A DNA stretch of 64,000 nt, taken from contig NC_085138.1 of the NCBI RefSeq assembly GCF_035046485.1, positions 325,558,129-325,622,128 of the forward strand. The letters run 5' to 3'. Every line of letters starts with the position of its first letter. The first letter of the stretch is position 1. The notes below the pieces were generated by a model that was given only the letters and a program-made list of their open reading frames with translations, ran no database searches and was not told the origin of the DNA. Made by a program: the position numbers and the translations under genes. The DNA comes from Aedes albopictus. Taxonomy: Eukaryota > Arthropoda > Insecta > Diptera > Culicidae. Shown one piece after another: positions 23,143-38,507 of the stretch.

Positions 23143-23856
23143 CAGTGCCGGATTTAAAGGGGGGGGGGGGCAGGGGGGCAGGGGGCCAGGACCCCGGGCC
23201 CCCACATTTTAGGGACCCCCACAAAATTTCACTTCACGAAAAAAAAATGTGAAGCAAGAAAAAAAAAGTAATGCAAGATACTTCCACAGACAAAATACTT
23301 CTCTCAATTTTATTTTGTCATAAAAAAATCACACTGTCTACTTGCAAGATGTATGTGATTGTGATATGTGGTGAATCTTTTGAGAAAAACTGCAGCCATT
23401 TGTCAAACTATTTATGGGATTTTATTTTTTTCCTCCAAAACAGATTAACATTTATTTTTACTTAGGGTCTGGGACCATTTGGGCAGGAGCACCTATTTTG
23501 GGCACTTGCTGCTAAAACTCAGACAATATCGAATCGATTGACTTGAATTTTTGCACATGGCTAGATGCTGTGTAATTCCTCAAGATAACTTACTGGAAAT
23601 CTTCTGTTCAGGACTGAATTTTAGAGGAACTACTAGGAAGAGTCAAAAAGTTCCTGCTGTTTTTTTTGTCTAAATGTTTTGGAAACATTTTGAAGAATTT
23701 TCCAACCGAGTTTTTGAAAGAATGAGAAGTTTTTTATTTCGAAATTCAGAAGTATTTTTGTATTTCTTGAGTTTGATTCTACTCAAGATGACTTACTCAA
23801 ATCGGAGAACACCAAAAGCGATGAAACCTAGTTGAAACATTTTTTAGACGACATTT
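23143..23856. mobile_element. Left part of a second hAT-type copy
   Basis: CAGTGCCGGATTTAAAGG, followed by G runs, CCCCGGGCCCCCACATTTT and ACAAAATTTCACTTCACGAA, parallels the first about 90 bp of the element at 20004. An unrelated foldback element interrupts it at 23857. I could not find its right terminus; sequence of similar style continues to about 25260. Confidence 0.65.
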
Positions 23857-24788
23857 CAAGCCTAACTTTACCAAACACCGTATCTAACAAAATCTACGAA
23901 CGGAAAAAATCGAAGGAGTAGTTCGGTGTTCCCATAGCAACTCATACATTGATAATTTCCGAAACGTGAAAATCAGGGTATATTTTCACAAATTATCCCC
24001 AAAGATGAGTGATACAAGTAGTCCTTAACGAAATTCAGCGCCTCATGTGAAAATCTTTTTTTGCCATTACGTTGTGAAAAATATGACGTTTCTTGACTGA
24101 AGTATGTTTTTTTATCTTTATTATCGAGACTTTCAGCCCGTGGCTGGTTCGTCTCCACTGAAGTATGGTGAAATGGCCTACTTATCACCGCTGATGCAAG
24201 TGTGCTGAAGAGTACTACTTTTAGCACTCTTAAGTGTGCTGAAAAGTAGCACTTTTCGTCACTTGTGGCCTAACGCACTTTTCACTTACTGCCGCGCCTC
24301 CCGTAGATTCAGCTACTACCTCTACATCCACTGATCTGGTGGAATCCGGATCGAGACGATTTCAATCCCGATTCAAATTGCAAACCAGGTGCAGAGGCTC
24401 TTGCTAAATTGACTTTTTCTTATGCCTCCACACGACGCCGGGAGCCCGAACATTGTTGACAACTACCACATCACAGTCTACCTGATCGAACAAAAACCTA
24501 CGCTGGCAAGCATGGATGCTCGCACGTGATTCCTTCTGATATGTACATGTTTGTGCAGCTAGAAAAGATCATATTAAATGGGTATTTTTCGTAATGGCAA
24601 AAAATTGTTTATGCAACTCGTTGCAAAACTCGTTTTTTTTTCAGCACTCTTCGTATTTATCCAACTCGGCAAGCCTCGTTGGATAAATGTACGACTCGTA
24701 CTGAAAAAATTATCATTTTGCAACTTGTTGCATAAATAACTATTTTGTTTGCATAAGTTACATACGGTGTTTGGTAAAGTTAGGCTTG
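23857..24788. mobile_element. Foldback element with 27-bp TIRs, 4-bp TSD
   Basis: The TIR begins CAAGCCTAACTTTACCAAAC and is repeated inverted at the right end, flanked by ATTT on both sides (23853-23856, 24789-24792). An inner inverted repeat at about 24605-24740 has arms around GCAACTCGTTGCA and TGCAACTTGTTGC. It is noncoding and inserted in the hAT-type copy. Confidence 0.7.
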
Positions 24789-24792
24789 ATTT

Positions 24793-25540
24793 AGCATGAA
24801 TTTAAGGCAGATTGTTTTGAAGAGTTTCAGTCCGAATTTCTTGAGCTGAGAGATTTGCTTACTGATATAAGGATGAACCAAGGCGAACTCTTTAAAAAAA
24901 TCCGGATTCCTTGAGAATATTGCAGAAGAAATTTGTGGAGAAGTTGACCAAAAATTTGTCCGGGTTTTACACTGTTTAAAGATTTTCAAGATATTTAATA
25001 GAAAATTCTATTGTAAATTAAGGCAGAAATTCTAACTTATTATTAGTGGATTTCTTAGTAATATTTCAAAAATCTCTTCTGAAAAATTCTTGGTAAGTTC
25101 GTTTGGGAAGCTAATAGGCAATAAAAGAATGCCAAGAAAAAAACATTCTGGATAAACTTCTGGTGGAATATCTGGAAAGATTACTCGTGAAAGAATTTTG
25201 GAAATGATTTCTAGGGAAATCTTTAGTGTAGTATTTTTGATGGTCATTTTCAAGATATTTTAATAGATAACCAGTGGCGAACTTTATGGTACCATAAATG
25301 GCTACTGCAGAAAGTCAGGCAGGTTACTTATAGGTTGGAATTGTAAATTCTAGGAGAAATTTGAGAGATCAAAGTAATCTTAGATTTTGCTCGATACTCG
25401 TCTAGCATCCAGTTATTTCAACAGCGATTGCGATATGAAGCTCTCAGAGATTTAATTTCTGATCACATTTTCAGATATGTCAAGAATTTCTCCAAGAATT
25501 CCTGAAAGATTAGTTTTTAAGAAAGTATTTCTCCCAAAAT
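24793..25540. other. Low-complexity remainder, probably part of the interrupted hAT copy
   Basis: TTGAAGA/AATTCTTGG-type repeats, without gene or terminus. Confidence 0.4.
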
Positions 25541-25544
25541 GTAA

Positions 25545-25760
25545 AAAAAAGACAATTACACCGTCTTCGACCTCACGGGCCTCTACAGACTGAACAGTAC
25601 AAACATGTGACAACGGACAACACACCCAGTGGCCCAGTGGAGAATTTTCCGTTTGACGAAAAGTTTTCCCCGACTGGAACGGGAATCAGACCCACACTCC
25701 GAGGCTTACGAGACACCTAAACGGCTGACGCCGCTAACCGCTCGGCCACGAAGCCCACCC
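25545..25760 (-). mobile_element. tRNA-derived SINE
   Basis: The minus strand begins with a tRNA-Ser-like head: A box TGGCCGAGCGGTTAG, then GTTTAGGTGTCTCGTAAGCC and a B-box-like GTGGGTCTGATTCCC. A tRNA-unrelated body follows, then a short T/A-rich tail. TACATT near both edges may be the target duplication. Pol III promoter boxes show its origin. I do not assign the family name. Confidence 0.65.
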
Positions 25761-26837
25761 CAATGTAGAGGCAGATTCATTATTTGGGAATTATTTATTT
25801 CCATAAATCATACAACTATATTGCTGCAGATGCTATTGAATACTCACTGGAACTCCCGCGAGAATTTCAATTGGTAGTTTAACTAGAAACTACGAATACT
25901 CAAAATTCTCGAGAATTTGCTGAACCAGGAGTTTTACCAGGGACTTCTGCTAGCTAAAGCTTCGCCAAAAAGGGATTTTCTCGATACCTTACTCCGGGTT
26001 TCTCCGAACATTTTTATTCACAAGTTCAATAAATGAGTACATTCAAGAACTTCATAAAAACACCAGAAATCTTTCAAACAAAATATTAGAAATACTTTTA
26101 TGAGCTACAATAGGTGTGCTTTGAGGAATTCCATCAGATACTAAAAATCCCATTAAATATTCTTTCAATTGTTTTTCACTTACTATTTTTAAATTGTAAA
26201 AATGTTTTCACCAGAATTACTCATCCAGAATTTCAGAACTTTTAATTTTAATTTATTCTTGGGGCAATTCATTCATTCATTCAAAATTTTATCAGCATCC
26301 TATCCAAATTTCTTAACGACTTTTCATTCAAAGGACAAAGGCTATATCATATATTCTCCTAGAGATGGTACAAGGATAATTTTTTAGAAAGAAGTTAAAA
26401 TTTTTGTTATGTTTTATAAAACTTTTATAGGACGCTTGATGTTTTCAGGAGCATGTACATCCTGAAATGCATAAGTGACATATGATGAATGTGTCTCAAC
26501 CAGTCTTTCCACCAGAATGTTCTTTAGAATATCTTTGAAATTGTTCAAATTGTGATGTTAGGTAACATCACTATGATTAACTTTAATTGTCATGACTCGA
26601 CGACAAGATATTAATTTCCAAGAATGGTTTTTACGCCAGTTCACTAACATAGTTCAACAGTTGTTGACTGCATTTCCCACAGATTCTCGTAGTTATGCTT
26701 CTGAAGACTGTACAAATTTTAGAATTTTGGAAATTCCCGGTGACTAGCAACAATTCCCGAGGTTTTCCCGACTTTTTCCCGGTGGTTTCGAATTCCCGAG
26801 CTTTTCCCGAAATTCCCGGCTGGGTGGCCACCCTGCA
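25761..26837. other. Intergenic repeat debris
   Basis: 26710-26830 is a run of TTCCCGG/GAATTCCCG variants. The rest is AT-rich without a supported gene. Confidence 0.5.
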
Positions 26838-27291
26838 GGGACTGATTTGTCGAATTACCCCTCGTCGCATTTTTTACTGGGCGGAGCTATCAAACAGTTC
26901 CCCAACTGTCAAAAGGTGATTTTTAAAAATCTCTTTGTAATTTATTTTAGGTACTAAAATAAAGTTCTAAAAATCTGAAAAAAAAATAAATCATATTGGC
27001 TCAGAAAAATGTGTCCTTTCGTATTAAAACAAAAAAACAGTACATTTTTTAAATTTAAAAACCCAATTGAGTTTTTTAAATTTTGAAAAATGTATTGATT
27101 TTTCGATTATATACGAAAGAGCACCTTTTTCTGAGTCACTATGATTTTTTTCAGATTTTTAGAACTTTGTTTAGGTACCTAAAATCAGTTTCAAAAAGAT
27201 TTTTTGAAATCACCTTTTGACAGCTGGGTAATTGTTTGACAGCTCCGCCCAGTACAAACTGCGACGAGGGGTGATTCGACAAATCGCTCCC
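26838..27291. mobile_element. Foldback MITE, 454 bp
   Basis: Imperfect inverted arms run from both ends: GATTTGTCGAATTACCCC at the left and GGGGTGATTCGACAAATC at the right, continuing through ACTGGGCGGAGCT / AGCTCCGCCCAGT and TGACAG motifs. It is noncoding. The target duplication is not clear. Confidence 0.65.
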
Positions 27292-27618
27292 ATACAAACT
27301 TCAAATTGATTTTAAAATTGGTTCCCGGACTCCAAAATTTATGAAAATTTGGATTTCGGCTCAGTTTGACATGCAGATTCAGAATATCGAATTATCTCAA
27401 CACCGTTAAAGAAGCCATCATCAATTCCACTTGAAGGACTTAAGGATTACTACGTCTTTGTTAAACGTACGTTATTATCTTGAAATAGCTTGAAACTTTT
27501 CAAATGCTTTTCAGGTGTAGATTTTAAACATTTGCAAAATTCTATCTAGAATATTCTAGTCAACCAGTATAAAAGTTATGAAGAAGAATGTCGTTTCTTT
27601 TTATTGTGCTTTTATCTT

Positions 27619-28174
27619 TGTTACCGCAACCACTGTGCGGTGCAACAAATAGTCAGATGTGTGAAGCAGCCGGCTTATCCCTGCGCACTGATACACCTTA
27701 GACAGATAGACTGTGGGTAACATCAATAGAAACAGCCAGTTTGTATCATGCGACTGTTATGGTCTTCTTGTTTTCTTACCCAGCATTAAAACTATGCTGC
27801 TGTATTAAAAGATAGGTTGTCAGCTTGAGCCGTACGCTTGAGCCGCAGTTATGTTGGCTACGAAAACATTACATTGGTGGGATAGGGATGCCACTTCCTT
27901 GGTTTGTATAGGGTCAGTTATTGCCATTCAATCAGTCAGAGTTTGCTGAGTACGTAGTAGGTACTCCTAGTTTTGGAAAAACTTTATACTAAAGAGTTTG
28001 AAAAAAAAATATTGATTGTAGCGCATGTTTGATAAGTTAATAGTACACAGAAAAGTAAGTCGGTTCATTCTTTTATATTTGTAAAATCTATTAATAATTA
28101 AATATTCTTGCAGCTTTGAAGTTGCACAGTTTGGCAACTAAAAGACTGTGTTTTTCTTCTCACTTGCGCCAACA
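27619..28174 (+). repeat. 5' LTR (556 bp)
   Basis: Starts TGTTACCGC, ends GCGCCAACA. It is nearly identical to the 3' LTR except for 163 extra bases between two GTTTGTAT copies (27739-27746 and 27902-27909). Confidence 0.85.
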
Positions 28175-28474
28175 TTCTTCAAAGATTTCTTGGTCCAAAG
28201 TTGGTCAGAAATCTTCACCTAGAAACAGACGATTAGTAAAGTATTCCGGATATACACAACTTTTACATACGTGAGGCCACAACAGTATAATTTGCTCTGC
28301 AATAAAGAGCAGGTACTGTTCGATTGATTCATAGTCAGAATCGATAGCAGCTTCTCATGGTCTGCCTTTGTTAAGCGAACACATTGTATTCGCACATCAG
28401 AGCACAGTGGTTCAGATGGACTGTGAATGATTATTGAAGTCAGATAATCATTTGCCGTAGTATGGCCTCTGGAG

Positions 28475-29036
28475 CAGGGAATGAAATTATCAGCAAATTG
28501 AGACGAAAAACGGCGTTTTTCGAGCAACCGATATTTTCTGTTTTTACTTTTCCTGTGAGAAATGTTTATCGGTCATTGCTGTTTGTCCCCGATCAAAGAT
28601 AGCCGAAAACTGGAAATCGCTCTTTTCATTTTCGCTATCCAACTTTATCGCCTGCAAAGTTATCGCGATAATTATCAGAAAGCAAATAACAAAAATTTGC
28701 CGCTAACGGGATTCGAACCTAGACCCTCCACAAAAATGTGTATGGGCGCGCACCATAACCACACGACCACATAAGCTGCTCAAGAGGGGACAGAAATTGT
28801 ATACATAAAAGCTACAGTTGGTGAGGACGGCACTACGGAGAGGCGAACAAAGAGCAGAAAGCATACCAGTCAACTTTTCATTGCGGATGATAATCGATTT
28901 TCGGCGCTGCGGAACGAGCGAAAACACATTCTCGAGAGAAGCCCGGGTCTGAATTTATCGCACGTCTTTTTTCGCCGATAATGCGTGTGAGAGAGTTTTC
29001 TACAATCGCGATCGTGATCGATAATTTCATTCCCTG
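28475..29036. mobile_element. hAT-type MITE with 17-bp TIRs and 8-bp TSD
   Basis: The termini CAGGGAATGAAATTATC and GATAATTTCATTCCCTG are perfect complements, flanked by CTCTGGAG at 28467-28474 and 29037-29044. On the - strand, about 28790-28690 resembles a tRNA head: A box TGGTCGTGTGG, B box GGTTCGAATCCC. It encodes no transposase. Confidence 0.85.
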
Positions 29037-29052
29037 CTCTGGAGTGGACAAC

Positions 29053-29235
29053 ATGCAGACCAAAAGAAACTCTTCATGGCTTCAGCTCGAGTTGGAGTGG
29101 TTGCAACTTCAAGCACATTTCCAGTTGAAGGAGTTGGAAGCAGACAAGGCCTTCCTCAGAAAGAAGTCTGAATTGCTACAGCAGTTGGAAACCATTAGAA
29201 GTCGATCGAGCCACCATCAAAACATAATCACGTAG
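29053..29235 (+). CDS. Short coiled-coil ORF, gag-like remnant
   Basis: Encodes 60 residues from ATG at 29053. It is rich in Leu, Gln, Glu and Lys with a heptad-like pattern (LELEWLQLQAHFQLKELEAD), as seen at the N-terminus of some LTR-retrotransposon Gag proteins. It stops at TAG. It begins 9 bp after the right TSD copy of the hAT-type MITE, so the original start may have been upstream of that insertion. No zinc knuckle is present. I treat it as a remnant. Confidence 0.4.
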   Translation: MQTKRNSSWLQLELEWLQLQAHFQLKELEADKAFLRKKSELLQQLETIRSRSSHHQNIIT

Positions 29236-29675
29236 TATGTGATTCGTGGTTGGCAGCTAGAGTGAAAGCACCAGTAATAGCTTCTTCAAATGGAAACTCT
29301 TCGTCTACGTCTACATCTTCGACACCAGTCGTGTCGACCAACACAGTGATTAGGAATAGTGCAGTTTGTTCCAGTACCCAAAGTGGAGGCACGTCGACGA
29401 CAAAACCTACCATACCAACAATCGTTATGAAGGCTTCAGTACCTGCTCCTATTTCAACGGAAGCGATTGCAGCAAGCCCATTGCGACTAAAGTACATAGG
29501 GAGATCATCAATAGGCGATGTGTTCGTAGGTCACATGAATGGCAGAAACTGGTGTATGAAAAACCGTATGACAGAGATCGTCCGTAGATATATCAAAGCT
29601 GTTGGAAGGCTGGAGCATGTATTGGCAGTCAACATGTGGTGCTACAGCTTAAGCGGTTATTCACGGGGTGGGGAA

Positions 29676-30068
29676 TGTTACCGCAACCACTGTGCGGTGC
29701 AACAAATAGTCAGATGTGTGAAGCAGCCGGCTTATCCCTGCGCACCGATACACCTTAGACAGATAGACTGTGGGTAATATCAATAGAAACAGCCAGTTTG
29801 TATAGGGTCAGTTATTGCCATTCAATCAGTCAGAGTTTGCTGAGTACGTAGTAGGTACTCCTAGTTTTGGAAAAACTCTATACTAAAGAGTTTGAATAAT
29901 AAATATTGATTGTAGCGCATGTTTGATAAGTTAATAGTACACAGAAATGTAAGTCGTTTTATTCTTTTATATTTGTAAAATCTATTAATAATTAAATATT
30001 CTTGCAGCTTTGAAGTTGCTCAGTTTGGCAACTAAAAGACTGTGTTTTTCTGCTCACTTGCGCCAACA
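29676..30068 (+). repeat. 3' LTR (393 bp)
   Basis: Same ends as the 5' LTR. It has one GTTTGTAT copy and lacks the 163-bp segment, with a few further substitutions. Confidence 0.85.
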
Positions 30069-30073
30069 ATCTT

Positions 30074-30924
30074 CTTAAATATTAAGCAATTCATAATTCT
30101 ATTGGGACCTTAGTAAACTCGATTTTTTCCATATTCTCAGCGGAATTATGTGTCGAGTCAAGTACAAGACACTGAAGACGACCTTACAGTTGAGGTCGAA
30201 GTACGTATCTGTCAAAGGATGAAAATTCTTTGTGGAATTCAACGGAACAGTACTTAACACGATTTTCTTTTTACTTACCATTAAGAAAATGAAATAGTTT
30301 TTCACAAGGCCATCAACTTGGCCATCAATACACCAAGGGTCAAGAAACTTGCTTTTTTAACACTGCAAGGATTTTGGTAAAATATTTTAGACTTTAAGTC
30401 CAAGTGAAACATGTGAAGTAACTTGGGTATCCAGTGCATAAGGCTTTGATTGGCTTTACAAGTACTCACAGAACACTAACTAGAAGAGAGGCAGAACAAG
30501 CTCTACAAGGAGCGTAGATCAAGAATGAATCAAAAGAAAAACTAGGCAATCATCTCGGGAAATTTTTTCCGGGGGTATTACAAGGAATTCAACAAAGTTT
30601 TTTTTGTAGAATTTCAAAAAATATCTTTGGTGGTCTGTATAACTAATCTCAAGACTAAATAAATCCATTAAAAACCCATCAAGATGCAGGAATGAGGTAT
30701 GTATCTCAAAACGATATCACCAAAGAATGGACCGAAAATTCAATTAACATTATATTGAGGTCAGTGTGGTGTACTTTTAATTTTTACTTTTTTTGCTCGA
30801 AAATCGACTCGATTCGAATCGAATCGATTTGATCTTAAGCGAGAATCATGAATTTATTTCAGTTAAAATTCTTATGAGGATGTTCTAGCTCTTAGCTCTT
30901 TTCAATTTTTAATTTCGATTGATC
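30074..30924. other. Intergenic DNA with a repeat fragment
   Basis: 30118-30230 shares the AAGTACAAGACACTGAAGA / ACAGTTGAGGTCGAAGTACG motif with 9790-9905. The rest is AT-rich with no gene seen. Confidence 0.45.
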
Positions 30925-30926
30925 TA

Positions 30927-31320
30927 CACTGAAATAAATTTTGTTGTGGAAACTACCGATTCCATAGTAAAATTACTAACCGTACCTATGATTCTCAACC
31001 GACAACAAAATCTGTTAAGGCAACTGAAATATGCTTGAAATTACTATGCATTGTAGTAAGCTCAACTAAAAGCGTAGTCGTCTCAACAACAAAACGTTGT
31101 TAATTTTTCCTGGACACGCATTTTACAACACAGTATGGTTAAATATACAATGCTCATTTGTTAAATTAAGATAATTTCTGGTAATGTTAACTGCACTGTT
31201 AGTTAAGTTGACAGTGTTTTAGTGGAATTAACAGGAAATTGTTGTCGGTTGAGAATCATAGGTACGGTTAGTAATTTTACTATGGAATCGGTAGTTTCCA
31301 CAACAAAATTTATTTCAGTG
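30927..31320. mobile_element. MITE with perfect 82-bp TIRs, TA target
   Basis: 30927-31008 and 31239-31320 are exact reverse complements. The element starts CACTGAAATAAATTTTG and is flanked by TA on both sides. Perfect long TIRs indicate a fairly recent insertion. The 230-bp centre is noncoding. Confidence 0.88.
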
Positions 31321-31322
31321 TA

Positions 31323-33090
31323 CCTGACAAGCATTCATATCCGTAACAATGGAGTTCACCAAATAATTTCCTTGTGAGAAAAGAAACACCTTGAGAAATA
31401 CCGTAAATCACATAGCATATTTCCATTATCACACTCATACATGGTTCGATAGTGATGGATGATAATTACACGCTTCTATTTGTCAAACATTTGACTATAG
31501 TACAATTCACTTTACAATTCACTAGTACTGAAACGTATGCTATTTGCTGCATGAAATTTTCAAAGCTTTCCTTCGGAGTTTCACTAAGATTTCAAGCGGG
31601 TTTCACATATTTCATGTAAACCGACTGAGAAATGTAATTTCGAATGATTACATGTTCGATTCTAGCAATTAAAAAAATGTGATTTCTTTTCAGTGTAGGC
31701 ATAGAGTATCTTCGAGCACTTCATAAATCATAAAAGCAGGCTAGATCCTGGTTGCGACATCCTTCATTTGCTGGAAAACGATTCCAACTACTGACTGGAC
31801 GAAAAATATGCTGTTGAGTTTCAATTATAGCAAGATTGTGTAAAGTGGATTCCAGATCCACAGAAAACAATTCCGAATCAAAGTCCTTGTGCCTTCCAAT
31901 TCACACACGGAGCAATCATGCACAGCCATTCTCGTGCAAATCCGTTTCAAAACTGATTTTTGATAGCTCGATTTTGTTCGATGTTTTTATACACTGCTTC
32001 ATTTTAATCTCTGTAGATTGCTCAGAAACTGCTTCTGAGCACGCTTTTGATTATCATCCGATATTATTATTGTAAGGTAGATTTAAATTCCAGATTTCGT
32101 TTTAGTATATGTGCGTGGACTCTGTTTTTTTTTTTGGATTTGTCTTTTAGACAGGCTAAGACTGGACTCTGGTTTTGTAATAACGATGGACATTTCAACT
32201 CATTTCTCCGATAACCGCCCCACTGTGCATTATCGTTGTCCTTTTCCCCCGCCACACCGCCGCCGCTCTGCTCAAAAAACCATTCGCAGAGATCAAAATT
32301 CTTGCACAACATTCACCTCGCGCGACGACCTCCACCTTCGAACCGGATCGAGAGACAACGCCAACCGTCTCACTGTTGTGTAGGTACACCAACCAATCCA
32401 GAACTTGTCCGGTCACTTTTAATTTTCTTCTTCCAGATTCGCCACCATAACGCGTCTTCCGTCTTGTCTTCTTGGCAATAACAAATCCGTTCACATATAC
32501 CGCGAATGGGATGCTGCAGCAGCCAGGCTGGCCCGATCCTCCTCAGCTGGCGCAAACACCACCTATATTGTGTTCTTCTTGTTGTTCTTGCTGTTTGTAG
32601 CTTCACACAATGTCCCTTTAGGCAGACAGAGGGAAAAAAATCGTCCGAAACAAACGCGACGCACGTCCAACCGACACGAGTTCTCGACACAGAATGAGAG
32701 ATTCTTGAAAATTGAAATCCGAACTCTCTTCTGCTTGGAGGTTGGAGGACACGACGAGCTCGAGCTCAAATACAACCAAAGTTCTCTCCGAGTATCTTCA
32801 AACCATCACGCTTTCTGTGATGATACAAGGCAGTGTAAAGATTGTATAGAATCATGCATTTGTGTTTTACTATGCCATGCATGTCTCATAGGCTCCAAAT
32901 CGAAATAAATCGTCAAACATCATGGAGAGCACTGCTAAAACGATAATTACATCTTTAATCCAGCCTTCAATGGAAATTTTACGAAAAACTCAAGAAGAAA
33001 CTATTAAAGAATCGTACAATAATTTATCCCAAAAGTCTTGCAAAACGTTGAATTAACAAAAACTAAGTTATTCCTGTTTCTGTTCTCTTT
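31323..33090. other. Unassigned, GC-richer and ORF-dense from 32110 to 32910
   Basis: A frame open on the + strand from a possible acceptor (TTCTTCTTCCAG, ends 32436) to a stop at 32908 would encode a hydrophobic run (about 32565-32600) followed by a basic segment. Frames are also open on the other strand, and I recognise no family. It could be a promoter/leader region or an orphan exon. 31323-32100 is AT-rich and shows nothing. Confidence 0.25.
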
Positions 33091-33092
33091 TT

Positions 33093-33826
33093 TACTACTG
33101 TTGCTGTTACTGTTACTGTTACTGTTACTGTTACTGTTACTGTTACTGTTACTGTTACTGTTACTGTTACTGTTACTGTTACTGTTACTGTTACTGTTAC
33201 TGTTACTGTTACTGTTTCTGTTTCTGTTACTGTTACTGTTACTGTTACTGTTACTGTTACTGTTACTGTTACTGTTACTGTTACTGTTACTGTTACTGTT
33301 ACTGTTACTGTTACTGTTACTGTTACTGTTACTGTTACTGTTACTGTTACTGTTACTGTTACTGTTACTGTTACTGTTACTGTTACTGTTACTGTTACTG
33401 TTACTGTTACTGTTACTGTTACTGTTACTGTTACTGTTACTGTTACTGTGACTGTTACTGTTACTGTGACTGTTACTGTTACTGTTACTGTTACTGTTAC
33501 TGTTACTGTTACTGTTACTGTTACTGTTACTGTTACTGTTACTGTTACTGTTACTGTTACTGTTACTGTTACTGTTACTGTTACTGTTACTGTTACTGTT
33601 ACTGTTACTGTTACTGTTACTGTTACTGTTTTTGTTCCTGTTCTTGTTCATGTTCATATTCCTGTTCTTATTCCTGTTCTTGTTCATATTCTTATTCCTG
33701 TTCTTATTCCTGTTCTTGTTCCTGTTCTTGTTCCTGTTCTTGTTCCTATTCTTGTTTCTGTTCTTGTTCCTGTTCTTGTTCCTGTTCTTGTTCCTATACT
33801 TGTTCCTGTTCTTGTTCCTGTTCTTG
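33093..33826. repeat. (CTGTTA)n hexanucleotide array with degenerate tail
   Basis: Nearly pure CTGTTA units run to 33630, with rare interruptions (TTTCTGTTTCTG near 33214; ACTGTGACTG near 33450 and 33468). They are followed by a degenerate CTGTTCTTGTTC-type tail to 33826. Long open frames here (Asn-Ser, Leu, Thr-Val repeats) are products of the repeat, not genes. Confidence 0.95.
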
Positions 33827-33830
33827 AACA

Positions 33831-38386
<4,556 letters not shown>

Positions 38387-38507
38387 TAGTGTCGCTCCCC
38401 CTGGTATAGATATTACTTTTTTTGCACCGTATTCGACCCCCTACAAAAAAATTTTGCCACGCCACAATATGTTCTTACTAGTTTCAGCATACATTGGTTC
38501 GTTTCGC

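Larger units (their letters stand above)
27619..30068 (+). mobile_element. Deletion-derived LTR retrotransposon with 5-bp TSD
   Basis: Direct terminal repeats TGTTACCGC...GCGCCAACA lie at 27619-28174 and 29676-30068, and ATCTT flanks the element at 27614-27618 and 30069-30073. The 1.5-kb interior lacks protease, reverse transcriptase and integrase. It retains only a short coiled-coil-like leader ORF and a Ser/Thr-rich stretch (about 29270-29480). It is interrupted by a hAT-type MITE (28475-29036). The layout suggests a BEL/Pao- or gypsy-type element that lost pol, but the class cannot be decided from what remains. Confidence 0.8.

Noticed and set aside
31696..31720. Short match to the Feilai body (GGCATAGAGTATCTTCG)
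   Set aside because: Only about 17 bp match and neither tRNA head nor tail is present, so a SINE call is not justified.
32437..32908. Exon-like plus-strand frame with a hydrophobic run
   Set aside because: Frames are open on both strands here, no partner exon joins it in phase, and no homologue is recognised. Kept only as an unassigned region.
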